Shown here: positions 11,406-22,200 of the stretch, piece after piece | Numbering within the stretch: the stretch's first letter is position 1 | Layout: the number at the start of each line of letters is the position of its first letter | Assembly: GCA_002099365.1 (NCBI GenBank) | Contig: MSED01000002.1 | Location: 1,550,001 to 1,614,000 of the forward strand | Direction: 5' to 3' | Length of the DNA stretch: 64,000 nt | Source of the DNA: Phialophora verrucosa | Taxonomy: Eukaryota > Ascomycota > Eurotiomycetes > Chaetothyriales > Herpotrichiellaceae | Made by a program: the position numbers and the translations under genes | The notes under the pieces: generated by a model | Told to the model about the DNA's origin: nothing | The model's database searches: none | Seen by the model: only the letters and a program-made list of their open reading frames with translations

Positions 11406-12815
11406 ATGGGTAAGCCACGGCTGATCATCATTATCCGGCATGCCCAGTCAGAGGGCAACAGGGACAAGACAATCCACCAGAAGACCCCGGACCACAAGGT
11501 CGGCCTCACGGAGGAAGGGCATCGACAAGCGCTCGAAGCGGGCGAGAAGCTGCGTGATCTTTTGCGATCCGACGATACTCTCCATTTCTTCATATCGCCG
11601 TACAGGAGGACCAGAGAGACTACTGAAGGCATATTGAACGGCTTGTGCGCCAACGACCCTGTCCCGTCACCGTTTCAACGATCACACATCAAAGTGTACG
11701 AAGAGCCGCGGCTGAGAGAGCAGGACTTCGGCAACTTCCAGCCAGGTACGGAAGAAACAGAAAGACTTTGGCGGGAGCGCGCAGAATACGGACATTTCTT
11801 CTATCGCATACCTAACGGCGAGAGCGGAGCCGATGTCTATGACCGAGTATCGTCCTTCAACGGCTCGCTCTGGCGACGGTTCTCCGAGGATAGCATGGCC
11901 AGCGTCGCCATTCTTGTCACTCATGGTCTGTGCAGTCGAGTTTTCTTGATGGCTTGGTATCATTACAGTGTCGAGTTCTTCGAAGACCTGCGAAACATCA
12001 ACCATTGTGAGTTCCTGGTCATGAAACATGGCCCCAATGGCAGATATGTACTTCAGAACCAACTCCGGCGGTGGTCGGATCTCAGGAGGGAGCGTGCTGC
12101 TGCTAGGAAAAACAGTCTTTCTGCACCCCCTGAAGCTATCCCAACAATCCCCGTGAGGCGATGGACGCAGTCGAAAAGCGCGTATGATCCCACTGGAGCC
12201 AGTTTCATTCCTCGGCCGACGAGGAAGAGCACGGCCGACATGTTTAAGGACGAGTCAGAAGTGCTAGAAGAAGGTGGCGCGGACAAGCGCACTCCGAATG
12301 CGTCACCATCACAGAGACGGAGGAGTCGGGGGCCGAGCGCCACGAGAGAAAGAAGTCGCACCAGAGTTCGGTCTTCTAGCAATCTCCGAACCTCGGTCGG
12401 CAACTTGTCCTTGGACAGTGGGAGGAAGGGCTCGAACCTGGTCGGCGTAAAATCGTATCTGGGCAGAGATGGAGGAGGAACAAGGTCTGGCCAGGGCTCG
12501 CCATTTGGCTCGGATGATGAGCTAGAAGTGGAAAGCCACGGAGGAGCTCCTCATCACGCCAATCAGCCCCTCTCCACTTCACCGGAGACCGTCAAGAAGT
12601 CGTTCTCTGGCTCGCTGGCTCGAGCACTGAGAGGTGAACTGGACGACCCTAACAGGAAGCTGGCCGACGCGCTGGGCGACCAAAGTGACGCAGAGGTTGA
12701 TGAGGCTGATCTGGAAATTGGGACCAGAGAGCGAGTCACGGGTGAGATGGAGCAGATCTTGGAAGACGAAAGACGCGAACGGAGCCTAGCGGGGAGTACC
12801 TATTCGCTTAAATAG
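11406..12815 (+). CDS. Det1-like histidine phosphatase (phosphoglycerate mutase fold)
   Basis: A 469-aa protein of the histidine phosphatase superfamily. The phosphate pocket is complete: the RHAQSEGN motif with His12 as the likely phospho-acceptor, Arg67 in SPYRRTRET, Glu105 in REQDFG and His173 in VTHG. The catalytic domain covers about residues 1-230. The second half is Ser/Arg-rich and disordered, with many possible phosphorylation sites and an acidic C-terminal region. The closest named relatives I recall are yeast Det1 (an acid phosphatase involved in sterol transport) and similar S. pombe proteins. The substrate in this fungus is unknown. I chose the ATG at 11406 because MGKPRLIIIIRH is the usual start of the family; an in-frame ATG lies 18 nt upstream. 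Divergent from SSR3 and followed by COG8 on the same strand. Confidence 0.85.
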   Translation: MGKPRLIIIIRHAQSEGNRDKTIHQKTPDHKVGLTEEGHRQALEAGEKLRDLLRSDDTLHFFISPYRRTRETTEGILNGLCANDPVPSPFQRSHIKVYEEPRLREQDFGNFQPGTEETERLWRERAEYGHFFYRIPNGESGADVYDRVSSFNGSLWRRFSEDSMASVAILVTHGLCSRVFLMAWYHYSVEFFEDLRNINHCEFLVMKHGPNGRYVLQNQLRRWSDLRRERAAARKNSLSAPPEAIPTIPVRRWTQSKSAYDPTGASFIPRPTRKSTADMFKDESEVLEEGGADKRTPNASPSQRRRSRGPSATRERSRTRVRSSSNLRTSVGNLSLDSGRKGSNLVGVKSYLGRDGGGTRSGQGSPFGSDDELEVESHGGAPHHANQPLSTSPETVKKSFSGSLARALRGELDDPNRKLADALGDQSDAEVDEADLEIGTRERVTGEMEQILEDERRERSLAGSTYSLK

Positions 12816-13139
12816 TTCGGTCGAGACGCTGAGTAGTAGTCCGGTAAGTGTCAGAGGACACAGTATGTTCGACATACAGTATCGATTGATGGGGCCATGG
12901 AAGACCAAAGGGATTCTCAGCCTCGTATGCTCAGCCTTGTGCGCCACAGCCAAGACAGGCTGTCTACCGTGGCTGAAGGCCAGCCAATAAAACGCTTTCT
13001 TCTTCCATTCCATCGACTGTCCCGCTCAGTTTCACCATCAACACGTCGAGATGCAGTAGAACATTGCAGTAGCTGCCCTCTAAAAATCAGTGGTCGAGGG
13101 GGCCCAGTTGAGTCGAAGGGCTCGGCCGCGATCGTCAGA
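12816..13139. other. Short intergenic region
   Basis: A tandem gap between the phosphatase stop and the COG8 start. The COG8 frame is open upstream to 12897, but that extension has no conserved character and is read here as 5' leader. Confidence 0.5.
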
Positions 13140-14942
13140 ATGGCGGACCCTCTGTATGAGCTGCTTCAACCATACCTGGATGCCACATCTCAGCAATCAC
13201 AATCATCATTGTCGTCCGCTTCCTTCAACAGCCCCGAAATATCCAATTATCTCTCCCGCCTGGTCTCGCTGCGCCTGAGTGACCTGACGACCACGGAGCC
13301 ACAATCACTCGCCCAGGCTCAACACTCAAACCTGGTCTCACTCCAGGCACTCTCATCGCGCTCACACCGCACGACGACCATCTCATCCGACCACCTCCGC
13401 ACGCTCCGCACGTCCCTGCCCCAGATATCGGCTTCCGTCGAGTCTATCAGACAGGCAATCCCAGACTTGGACGCCAGGGCCGTCGCCTTCGCCTCATCGT
13501 ACAGCAGGGCCAAGGACGAGACCACGGGAGGAGAGAGCAAAGGAACGGCGGCCCTTCTCAGCGCACGACGGAATGCATCTCTCCTCGCCCGCCAAGCAGA
13601 CAAGGCACAAGAAATTCTTGAGCTCCCATCGCTACTACGTGCTTCGATCGCCTCTGCCAGCGCCGCCGCGTCGTCGTCGTCGTCTGCTTCGACGAGCAGC
13701 TCCACTTCCGCCGCGAACTATACACAGGCGCTGGACCTGTTCGCGCACATCAAACGCCTGCAGATCCTCTACCCAGATTCACAGCTCGTCAGGGCCGTGC
13801 TCGCCGACGCCGAGCTCGCCATGAAGGACATGACGACGAACCTGATCGCCAGCCTGAGGGGCCAGAATCTTCGCCTCGCACCAGCAATCAGGATGATCGG
13901 CTGGTTACGTCGAGTCGCCCCGGAGTTATCCTCAGGCACGGGCACAGGCAGAAGCCCAGCTCCCCCCACAGGCGCCGGCACGCTTCAAACGCCCCTTACA
14001 TTGACATCGCAACTGGGTTCACTATCCGCCGCGACGACGACGACGACGACGACTCCTGCCCAGGATGAAGGCCATTTCGGCGCCCTCTTCCTCGTCGCCA
14101 GACTATGCACCTTCCTCAGTATGACCGAGGCGCTTGCGCCGCTCCGTGACCTCGCCGACCAAGAAACTCAGGCTCGCAGGGAAACCGCGCAGAACGGCAA
14201 ACTAATTACAGAGACATCGACGACGACGACGACAACACGTCCCCAAGCGACGACCCGTAAAACGACAAGCGGAGGATATAGTAACAGTAGTCCCCAGCTC
14301 GCCGGCCAGCAGACCGAACGCTACTTGAAACGCTACATCGAGATCTTTCGCGAGCAGTCCTTCGCCACGATTTCCATGTACCGCAACATCTTCCCCGCCG
14401 AGGGACAACCAGCACCGCCCATTCATACAGCGTCGTCATCGCTGGACGTGGGTCTCGCGTTGCCACCTGCGCTGCAGACCTTTCCGCTCTACCTTGTAGA
14501 GATTCTTATCGCTACGCTCAAGCAGTACTTGCCCAACGTGACAGACGCGACGGCAAGGGAAAGTTTGCTCATGCAAGTCCTGTATGCGGCGAACAGCCTG
14601 GGGCGACTTGGTGCGGATTTCAGTTTACTGATTGCGGAATTATACGAAGAAGGTGAGGATGAGAGCGGCGACGACGCGGCGCTCGCTACTGCAAAGGAGG
14701 GAGATACTGCTGCAGATGCCACGACCGAGGAAGGTGCGGCTGCCAGATCGAACGGAGCGGTTGAACGTAGAGGAAGGTCAGATGAAGGTGAAGAAGCGCT
14801 TGAGGCCAGGCCAATGCCGGAGCCCGAATGGATCACCGTGATCAAAAAGCATCGTGTCCAAGCAGCAAGACTAGAGGCCCTAGCAGCCGGGCAGGAAAGA
14901 GTGGTGCAAAGACATGGCGTAGTGGATGTAGCCGTCCGATAG
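13140..14942 (+). CDS. COG8: Conserved oligomeric Golgi complex subunit 8 (Dor1-like)
   Basis: Subunit of the COG vesicle tether, which acts in retrograde transport within the Golgi and maintains glycosylation enzymes. Single exon, 600 aa, close to S. cerevisiae Cog8. Starting at MADPLYELL, an N-terminal helical region carries SNYLSRLVSLRL (about 37-48). The Dor1 core follows at about 130-260, with an LELPSLL helix, an ALDLFAHIKRLQ repeat-like helix and an AIRMIGWLRR segment. Further segments are RYLKRYIEIFREQSFATISMYRNIFP and, near residue 475, LLMQVLYAANSLGRLGADFS. Simple (CGA/GAC)n tracts encode Ser and Thr runs inside variable loops. The gene ends 25 bp from the stop of the convergent amidohydrolase, so the transcripts probably overlap. 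The frame is open further upstream, but conservation starts at 13140. Confidence 0.88.
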   Translation: MADPLYELLQPYLDATSQQSQSSLSSASFNSPEISNYLSRLVSLRLSDLTTTEPQSLAQAQHSNLVSLQALSSRSHRTTTISSDHLRTLRTSLPQISASVESIRQAIPDLDARAVAFASSYSRAKDETTGGESKGTAALLSARRNASLLARQADKAQEILELPSLLRASIASASAAASSSSSASTSSSTSAANYTQALDLFAHIKRLQILYPDSQLVRAVLADAELAMKDMTTNLIASLRGQNLRLAPAIRMIGWLRRVAPELSSGTGTGRSPAPPTGAGTLQTPLTLTSQLGSLSAATTTTTTTPAQDEGHFGALFLVARLCTFLSMTEALAPLRDLADQETQARRETAQNGKLITETSTTTTTTRPQATTRKTTSGGYSNSSPQLAGQQTERYLKRYIEIFREQSFATISMYRNIFPAEGQPAPPIHTASSSLDVGLALPPALQTFPLYLVEILIATLKQYLPNVTDATARESLLMQVLYAANSLGRLGADFSLLIAELYEEGEDESGDDAALATAKEGDTAADATTEEGAAARSNGAVERRGRSDEGEEALEARPMPEPEWITVIKKHRVQAARLEALAAGQERVVQRHGVVDVAVR

Positions 14943-14967
14943 CCTCGCACTCCGAGTTATCAGTCTA

Positions 14968-16512
14968 TCAAAATGGGCTTTCGGTCTTCGTTTCGGGACT
15001 CTTGAAGAGCCGCCCACCCTTCCACACGTGCGTGATGTTCGTTGGCTCCTTGAACACCTCCATATTCTTCAACGGATCCTCGTTCAGCGCAATCAAGTCG
15101 GCATCATATCCCACCCCGATGATTCCGCTCTTTGGCTTCATGCCTAGGTTTCCGAGTGTTTCGGGCCCCATGGCCGTTGCGGCCTCAATGGCCTGCAAAG
15201 GTGTCATCCCCCCATCGCTCACCGCGTACAGGAGTTCTCCCCCGCTCTGCCCATGCGCCAGCGGATGATCCGTCGGGGCACTGATGCCCAGGTCCGTGCC
15301 CAGCGCGATCTTGACTCCCGAACGTACAGCCAGCTGGTACGCCTCTTTATGATGCCGTGCTGTGATGAGCATCTTGCGATACGACTCTGGAGACATCAAC
15401 TCCGGGTGGTCGACGCCAACCTTCACGATCGTGCGGGTGGGGACATACACGATGCCACGATCAATCATTTCCTCGATGCACACCTCGTCCATGTACGTGC
15501 CGTGCTCGATCGTGTGCACGCCGGCATCGATTGCGGCCAAGATTCCCTGTTTCCCATGGACATGCGCGGCCACGACACGTCCGTTGCGCCTTGCCTCGGC
15601 GACAATGACCTGCAGTTCGGCCATGGAGAATTGTTGCCTTAGCGGGTCGTCCGCGATGCTGAGCACCCCGCCGCTGGCGAAGACTTTGATGCACGCCGCA
15701 CCGCGGCGGATAAGGAGACGGACCGCGCGGCGACATTCGTCGACTCCGTCGGCAATGATCATCGGCCCGGTGCCGGGCGCAAGGGCATTGGCCTGCGTAT
15801 CCCGCACCCCGAACAACGAGTCTACGAACCCTGAGGGCAGGTCGAAGACGTCGCCGTGGCCTGCTGTCTGCGAGATAGCAGCCCCTGACGAGTAGATATT
15901 TGGTCCGACGAGCGAGCCTTCTTCAATAGCCTTCGATACCTCCAGTCCGTAGCCGGCCAGCTCGCGCACAGAGGTGAATCCGCTCATGAGCACGTCGTGC
16001 ACGTTCTTTGCGATCCTCGCGCCGGCGACGGCGGGGTGCTGGGTCGCGATTTCTGCAAAATTGAACGTCTTGGAGCCGAGGAAGTGTACATGGCAATCCC
16101 AAAGGCCGGGCATGAGGACAGGGACTTGCGTCGTGGGCAGGTTCTTGAACGGTGGGGGCAGCGAGGAGGTCGGCTGGATGGCTGTTATGACCCCGTCTTG
16201 CAGGATTACAGAGTGCTTGTGGAGGGGATCGCCACGGCCTGGGATGAGAAGGGTAGCATTGATGAGGTGTGTTGTTCCTGGTCGGTGGTCTGCTAAAGAT
16301 GCTGGAATCGAAGATTGATCGGAGGCATGCCGAGGTGAGAGCTGTTCCCGGGGGCTTGAAGACGCGCCAAATGGGTCACGATCAGGAGATAGTTCCTCTT
16401 GTGGTCCTTGAGCACCAGCGGGGGAAACAAGTTCAGGTTGTGATCCAGATTCGTTGGTGGCAGATGTCGATGGTGTCGACAACAGTGTCGGTAGCACCTT
16501 GCGTCGAGTCAT
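14968..16512 (-). CDS. Metal-dependent amidohydrolase, ochratoxinase-like
   Basis: A 514-aa amidohydrolase-superfamily enzyme with the full binuclear metal site. Visible are His141 and His143 in DCHVHF, a lysine at 276 in CIKVFASGG that would be carbamylated, His317 in AAHVHG, His337 in TIEHG and the catalytic Asp407 in LGTDLG. The GHGDVFD segment near 219-224 is typical of the imidazolonepropionase/prolidase-like group that includes Aspergillus niger ochratoxinase. Such enzymes hydrolyse amide bonds of N-acyl or dipeptide-like compounds; the substrate here is unknown. The first ~80 residues are a Ser/Pro-rich extension with no clear signal peptide, unusual for a family that normally begins near the LINATLL strand. 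A later start cannot be excluded. Converges tail-to-tail with COG8. Confidence 0.87.
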   Translation of the reverse strand: MTRRKVLPTLLSTPSTSATNESGSQPELVSPAGAQGPQEELSPDRDPFGASSSPREQLSPRHASDQSSIPASLADHRPGTTHLINATLLIPGRGDPLHKHSVILQDGVITAIQPTSSLPPPFKNLPTTQVPVLMPGLWDCHVHFLGSKTFNFAEIATQHPAVAGARIAKNVHDVLMSGFTSVRELAGYGLEVSKAIEEGSLVGPNIYSSGAAISQTAGHGDVFDLPSGFVDSLFGVRDTQANALAPGTGPMIIADGVDECRRAVRLLIRRGAACIKVFASGGVLSIADDPLRQQFSMAELQVIVAEARRNGRVVAAHVHGKQGILAAIDAGVHTIEHGTYMDEVCIEEMIDRGIVYVPTRTIVKVGVDHPELMSPESYRKMLITARHHKEAYQLAVRSGVKIALGTDLGISAPTDHPLAHGQSGGELLYAVSDGGMTPLQAIEAATAMGPETLGNLGMKPKSGIIGVGYDADLIALNEDPLKNMEVFKEPTNITHVWKGGRLFKSPETKTESPF

Positions 16513-17943
16513 GGTTCGGCGCCGGAGAATGAAGCTGATAGGGCTATTGATTTACGTCTGAACAACGACTGATACGATGAGCTTGAGAATGTTGAGCTAA
16601 TAAATGCAAAGCTGCTTAAAACTGGCCGATATCCTACAATTAATCCTCTCGGTGAGGTCGAGATATCGTTCTGGCTGATGGACGATTGAGCAACACGAAT
16701 CCGAAGCGAATGTATTGAAAAGTCGCCGAGGCAACCACGGCCGCTGTGCAAATGGAAAGAAGGCGGCCGCTCGGTTTCATGAGTTCCAGCTGTAGTCGCA
16801 GTCGCAGTCGTGGATCCTGTTCTGGATCGACTCAGAATTGTGTGCTTCGTGCCTTTCTTCTGACACGAGTTTCAATATCGGTGACGCAAACTCGTTCGGG
16901 GCTCGGGATAATCATCTCCGGTTGAAGTGACCTGCCTCTTCTGGTGTGATGAGGGCTGGCCTGCCGCCGCTTTTGTTATTATACAGAATGTGGTTGACTC
17001 TTCGGCGGGTTTGGCAGCAAGAGAACGATCTCTTCAAAGGCGGCGGCAGTCGCTGCCTCTCATTGTATTGGTTGTGGACTCGCGGCCCTTCTGAGGACTC
17101 TAATCAATGCGTCGAAAGCCAACCCTCTTCGAACAGCGACGAGTCCTCACAATGCACGACCAAGCATATTTAGAGAGCTTACTCATGCATTCATGATGCA
17201 GCATGGGACTAGCGGAGTTCGATGGCACATTTGGAGAGTATAGTCCTGTGAATAAGACAAGCATGGTCTTGATGCCGAGATCACTCGCTCTGGAGAGACT
17301 CAAACCCAGCCAGTTACCGCTCTCAACGCATGTAATGCCTAGATCAATCAGAGAAGGGAAGCAGCTCCGAGTCTGTAAGTAGGTATGTCGCTATCCATGT
17401 GCAGAGGGCAGCGGTGTCGACAACGTCTTCGAAGCGCCGAAAATCGGCAAACGTGAAGGGAGGCATGCCGTCTATCAGTCGGAAACATTGATTTTGATGT
17501 TCACAAGTCACGCATAGCAATGATAATATATGGATCTTGTACACAACTTCTATCACCGGATATTGGAGTCGACCGTCAAGTACGAAAACTGGTTAGCTGG
17601 ATACTCATACGAATTGAAGCTAGCGTTTACCGATGGTCCCCTCCCAAAGAGTTCACGTCGCTTGAGAAAGATCTCAAGTCCAATGTCTAATGCTACTCTT
17701 CCGATATTGGATGCCTATGCTCTTTTTTGGGCTCGGAATGCTCATTTGCCCGTCTCCGCTGCATCATGTCGAGACGGCAACGTATACGACCGCCGATTCA
17801 ATGCCGTCCTTGCAAATATGGAGGGGGTGATATCTGGGACGCCGTTAGCTAGGTACAGAGCACCGCCGATATAAAGAGGTAAACATGTCCGACGACAAAA
17901 GGAGAGACCACACCTGGGATACATCTTTGCCCGAGCTTCAATC
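16513..17943. other. Intergenic region upstream of the lipase
   Basis: Divergent gap between the amidohydrolase and the lipase. A 114-codon frame at 17530-17874 has no recognisable domain and is probably chance. A TATA-like box close to the lipase is listed separately. Confidence 0.45.
17870..17876 (+). promoter_or_regulatory. TATA-like box upstream of the lipase gene
   Basis: The sequence TATAAAG ends 67 bp upstream of the lipase ATG at 17944, a plausible spacing for a short leader. Position relative to the gene is the only support. Confidence 0.5.
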
Positions 17944-19260
17944 ATGTATCACTGGCCCGTTGCCCTCGCCGGTAGTCTCCTGATCCAAACTTCGTTTACT
18001 CTTCCAGCTCCACTTCAAAGTAAGGTTGCCCGGAAGGACGCAGCACCACTGCTCGCAATCCTTCCCAGTCAAGACCCGTTCTATACTGCTCCTCCCGATT
18101 TTGAAACGGCCACTCCTGGGACGATATTGCGGGTGCGCAACGCACCAGGAAACCTGACGACCATCTTCAACGGCAGCTCATCGGCCTACCATATCCTCTA
18201 CCGCACAACCGACAGTCAGTATCAGCCTGCGTGGGCGGTGACAACACTCCTTATACCGCTAGCGTCACCAGATACTTCGGCAAGCGAGGCGCTTCTGTCC
18301 TACCAGATCCCATACAACACCGCCGACGTGGACTACAGCCCGAGCTACGCACTGGGACTCACACCGGGGCTCGCCTCCGGTCTTGTTCTGTCAGACATCA
18401 ACACTGCGCTCAGTTATGGCTGGTACGTGAACGTGCCCGACTTCGAAGGACCCTCGGCGGCATTCGGCTCAGGCGTCTCAGAAGGCCATGCAACGCTCGA
18501 CGCCGTCCGCGCTGTCCTTTCCTCGCGATTTGGCCTCTCTTCTACAGCTCGTTACGCCATGTGGGGGTACTCGGGGGGCTCGATTGCGAGCGAGTGGGCG
18601 GCCGAACTGCAGGTCCAGTATGCTCCGGAACTCGACTTCAGCGGCGTGGCCCTCGGCGGCGTGGTCCCCAATGGGTCGACGATATTGCGCGCCCTCGACG
18701 GAACACCGGCCGCAGGGCTGATCCCGGCGTTCTTGGTCGGAGCAACGAAACAATACCCTGCCGCGTACAATGCCATGGTCGGCAGGCTGAAGACATCGGG
18801 CCCCTCGAACGCGACGGGGTTCCTGGCCGTCCAGAACATGTCGTACTTCGAAGCCGCGGCGGCGTTTATGAACCAAAGCGTCTTGGACGACTACTTTGTC
18901 AACGGGAGCTCTGTGGTCCAGCTGCCAGTCGTGCAGAAGGTGTTCAATACAAACGGCCTGATGGGATACCATGGCGTGCCGCAGATTCCCATGTACATCT
19001 ACAAGGCTGTGCACGACGAATACAGCTACGTGGACGACACGGACGCGCTGGTGGCCCGGTACTGTGAGGCCGGGGCCAGCATCCGATACGAGAGGAACAT
19101 GGCTGGGAATCACCTAGACGAGGAGACAAACGGCGATGCGAGAGCGTTGAGCTGGCTTCGAGCCGCGTTGAATGGCTCGCTCGTGATGCCCCAGGGGTGC
19201 ACGATTCAGAACGTGACGATCAGTATCAGTTCCCATGCTCCATTTACGCTGCCGCCGTGA
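17944..19260 (+). CDS. Secretory lipase (LIP family)
   Basis: A predicted extracellular triacylglycerol lipase or esterase of the Candida LIP-type family (alpha/beta hydrolase). The 438-aa single-exon protein starts with a hydrophobic signal peptide (about residues 1-20, ending near TLPAP). The nucleophile elbow GYSGGS places the catalytic serine at 210. The acid is one of the Asp residues in the HDEYSYVDDTD region (358-367), and the catalytic His is 390 in AGNHLDE. Several N-x-S/T sites (for example NGSS, NMS, NGS) fit glycosylation during secretion. Typical features of the family are seen, including the YQIPYNTADVDYSPSYAL segment near 120-136. A TATA-like box lies just upstream, in line with regulated expression. 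Alternative reading frames inside it are shadows. Confidence 0.93.
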   Translation: MYHWPVALAGSLLIQTSFTLPAPLQSKVARKDAAPLLAILPSQDPFYTAPPDFETATPGTILRVRNAPGNLTTIFNGSSSAYHILYRTTDSQYQPAWAVTTLLIPLASPDTSASEALLSYQIPYNTADVDYSPSYALGLTPGLASGLVLSDINTALSYGWYVNVPDFEGPSAAFGSGVSEGHATLDAVRAVLSSRFGLSSTARYAMWGYSGGSIASEWAAELQVQYAPELDFSGVALGGVVPNGSTILRALDGTPAAGLIPAFLVGATKQYPAAYNAMVGRLKTSGPSNATGFLAVQNMSYFEAAAAFMNQSVLDDYFVNGSSVVQLPVVQKVFNTNGLMGYHGVPQIPMYIYKAVHDEYSYVDDTDALVARYCEAGASIRYERNMAGNHLDEETNGDARALSWLRAALNGSLVMPQGCTIQNVTISISSHAPFTLPP

Positions 19261-22200
19261 TTGAGAGGAATTAGTAATTCGGGGTACTCCGTCTGTATAG
19301 CAGATATTCATCTTTCCTTGCACCCAAGGCATTCTACCTGCACGACCATGAATGCAGCTGCAGTAGTAACTACAACACGAGATTCTCCGGGGCCAGACTG
19401 CTATCGCCACTCCCCACAACGTCTTGACTCAGAGACACAGGCATGTAGGTTTTGCCACGGTGTTGTATCCCAGTCGCTGAGTGTCGGAACCGCACAAAGC
19501 ATCAACACAGAGCATCTCGCAGGACGTCGGTTCGCAGGATGGATGAAACTGCGTAATTGACTCTAGCGTTGAGTAGGACACGGTGTACGAGTACCCGTAC
19601 AGGGACCGGCCGCCTTGATACTTGCAAAAATTGCAATGTCGGCGGCGTCCGTCGTTGTTAGAGTTAGAGTTCTATGTAGGTTCTAAGTTCTACTCGTACT
19701 GTGGTAGAGTGACACTGCAAGCCTCTCACACCACCACAAGCCACATTAGGGGGGCCGAGTCACCAGGTCATCCGCGGAGGAGATCTCGCTCGTGTCACGA
19801 CTCTCGACTTGGCTGCTTGCGCCCACGATTGAGCGAGAAACACGCCGGGAAATCGTTCAAACCTCTTCGATGCCCGGAGGCATTCCGCTGGAACTCAAAC
19901 CGATGCTTTCCCGTATCGCCTGTCGAGTGTCTCATGCTGCATTTGCCTGCATCACCCCCAGCGAACGAGTAATGTCGCTCGAAATCCGTTGAGCGCCCTG
20001 CCTGCATATACCCCGGGAAGCATTTTGTGGTGCGAAGGACAGGGTGCTTGGTCTCGACCTCACGAGACAACCTCGGTGGCAAAATAGAAAAGCCAACAGA
20101 TGCTGCGAGCGAGGAAAAGCCAGGGCGGCCATCGATTTCGTGCAGCAAGGGTCTTGTTGGTAAACCTGCTCAGGCCGGCGTTGATCGAGTCAACTGTCAA
20201 CTGCCGTACCGGCAACTCTCATGATAGACAATGGAAGGCCTTCGGGAGGGACCGCTGATCGTTTTCTGCGACGCTGTTAACATTGAGTGTCCAGAGGACG
20301 ATCACGTTGAGGCCTCGAATGGCTATGGGCGATGGCATGTGTTGTCCACAGTCCGTATGGGGCGACTCGCGTAGAGTTGCAGGATGGGCTGGGGGGATGG
20401 GAAATCATGAGGCCATTGTGGATTTCGATATGTCGAATGATGCGAGACTGAAACAACAATCTCTCGACGGCCGTGGTCTGCCTGCGCTGGGCTCCTCAGG
20501 CCCGCTTCTGATCGGGCCGATGGACCAAGTGATAATTAGGGCGAAGCAGAAAGAGAGCTATGGAAGATGTGCTACGGTCAAGTGGGGCGACGATCAAGCG
20601 AATGTTCGCCTCCCTCTCCGTGCCTTTTCCAATCGTTGTGCAGCGATAGTAGGGCGAAGCAGAGAGAGAGGGGTGTAGGAGATCTGCTAACTTGTACGGT
20701 CAAGTGGGCCGCCGATCAGACGAAAGTCTGTCCCCCCTTCGTCTCCCACGTCTCCCATTGTCTTTCCCGCCTTCTTCCTTCATTCCAGCCCTGGCACGCA
20801 TGGTCTCGCAAGAAAATTTCTCCTTCGCAGATCCGAGCGGCGAACAGCCAGATTGGTCACTAGCCCCGCCCGAACCCGGGCTAGCAGCCTCGTGATCGGT
20901 GGGCTTTGCTCGTGAACCCAGTGAGCCTTTTCCGCATTGTCACTCGAAGTGTAGGAGCAGCCCTTCGCGTGCTAGGCGCGCCTCCTATCTTGCCACCGTG
21001 CACGGTGACTCGTCAGGCAACGTGGCTTGATAGCTGTCAAACCAGTCAGCACGAAACTCGCGTGTCACCGAACACGAAAGGGGTTTCCGTTGCCTCGCGC
21101 AGCCCGCTTGCACTACCAGCTGGTATTCTCATACGTAATCCTGTGTCACCCAAGACTACGCATCTGTGGCTTTTGACATGCTTTTGACATGGCTCCATGC
21201 GAAGCTCGTATCACCGCCAGTCAGCGTTGGGCTGCGATCCCTAGCGAACCTGGCAATCTCTGGCAGCTGGGGCTCTCTGCAGTGGGCGATATGGTTGGCG
21301 GCTGGACAAGATTCGAACCGTCCAACAGCCCAAAACCCCATGCGAACAAGCCTTGGAACGGTTATCGATGGCGATCCTGAGACACGCGACTATCTCCATT
21401 TTTCTGTTGCTCCAAGCGTCCCACAGGCTACGCGCTGAATCAATTTCGGTAAGGCTCTTGGTGGAGACGCTTGACACCCTCGTCTGCGCTATTGGCCACG
21501 TCTCGTACTCCTGATCTGCCATTTCCCAGGTCTCCCACTGGGACGAGACGACAGGAACACTGACACGGGTCACATGGACGGCGTGCAAGCGGGCGCTCAC
21601 TACCCTTACGAGTACTATCGAAGTTATGCGGCAGACCCATCGCCTGGATAACCATGGAGCATTACTCATACTGTATTCCCAGACGTCCTGAAACAGTACG
21701 GCCCGATCACCTCTAGCCTGTTTGTGGCGAATCACGCCAGTGTCAAGTCGCAATAATTTGCAAGCCACAGCACAAGGTCGGCAGCCGACAATTCCGCCGA
21801 GGCTGGCACTGCAGCGTGACCCCAGGGCGCAGAGGCAAATTGGCTGCAGCGTGAGAAGAAGTCACACTACTGTGTACCTCGTACTACCGTCGACTCGTTA
21901 GGGGAAGCCTGCCACTGCAGAAGTCATTGTCAGCCCAAACATTGTACCCTGCCTCCTTCCTCCAGCGTAATCGACACTTCTAAAGTGGGTGGCTGACCTC
22001 TTGTCAAGACCATCACTGTGGTGTTGCAGGTCACATGTAGGACGAGAGCCAGTCTCCGTAGGAAGCCGTATTCTCCTGAGCAGGCTGGTAGCGCTGACCA
22101 CCGCGCGACCCTCGCCAGATGGAAGTGATCGCGACATCATAGGAGCCTTGCCCATGTTCGAGACTCGAGTGCCCGTCGCCCCAGACACTTTGGAAATCTA

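Noticed and set aside
18231..19113. Long frames of 278 (+) and 211 (-) codons
   Set aside because: Both overlap the secretory lipase in other frames and have Arg/Gly/His-rich shadow composition without motifs.
14968..19260. Secondary-metabolite or catabolic gene cluster (amidohydrolase plus lipase)
   Set aside because: No backbone synthase, transporter or regulator is adjacent, and the neighbours are housekeeping genes.
21300..21325. GATTCGAACC word resembling a tRNA T-loop
   Set aside because: Only four base pairs flank an oversized loop; no D-arm or acceptor stem is present at the right distance.
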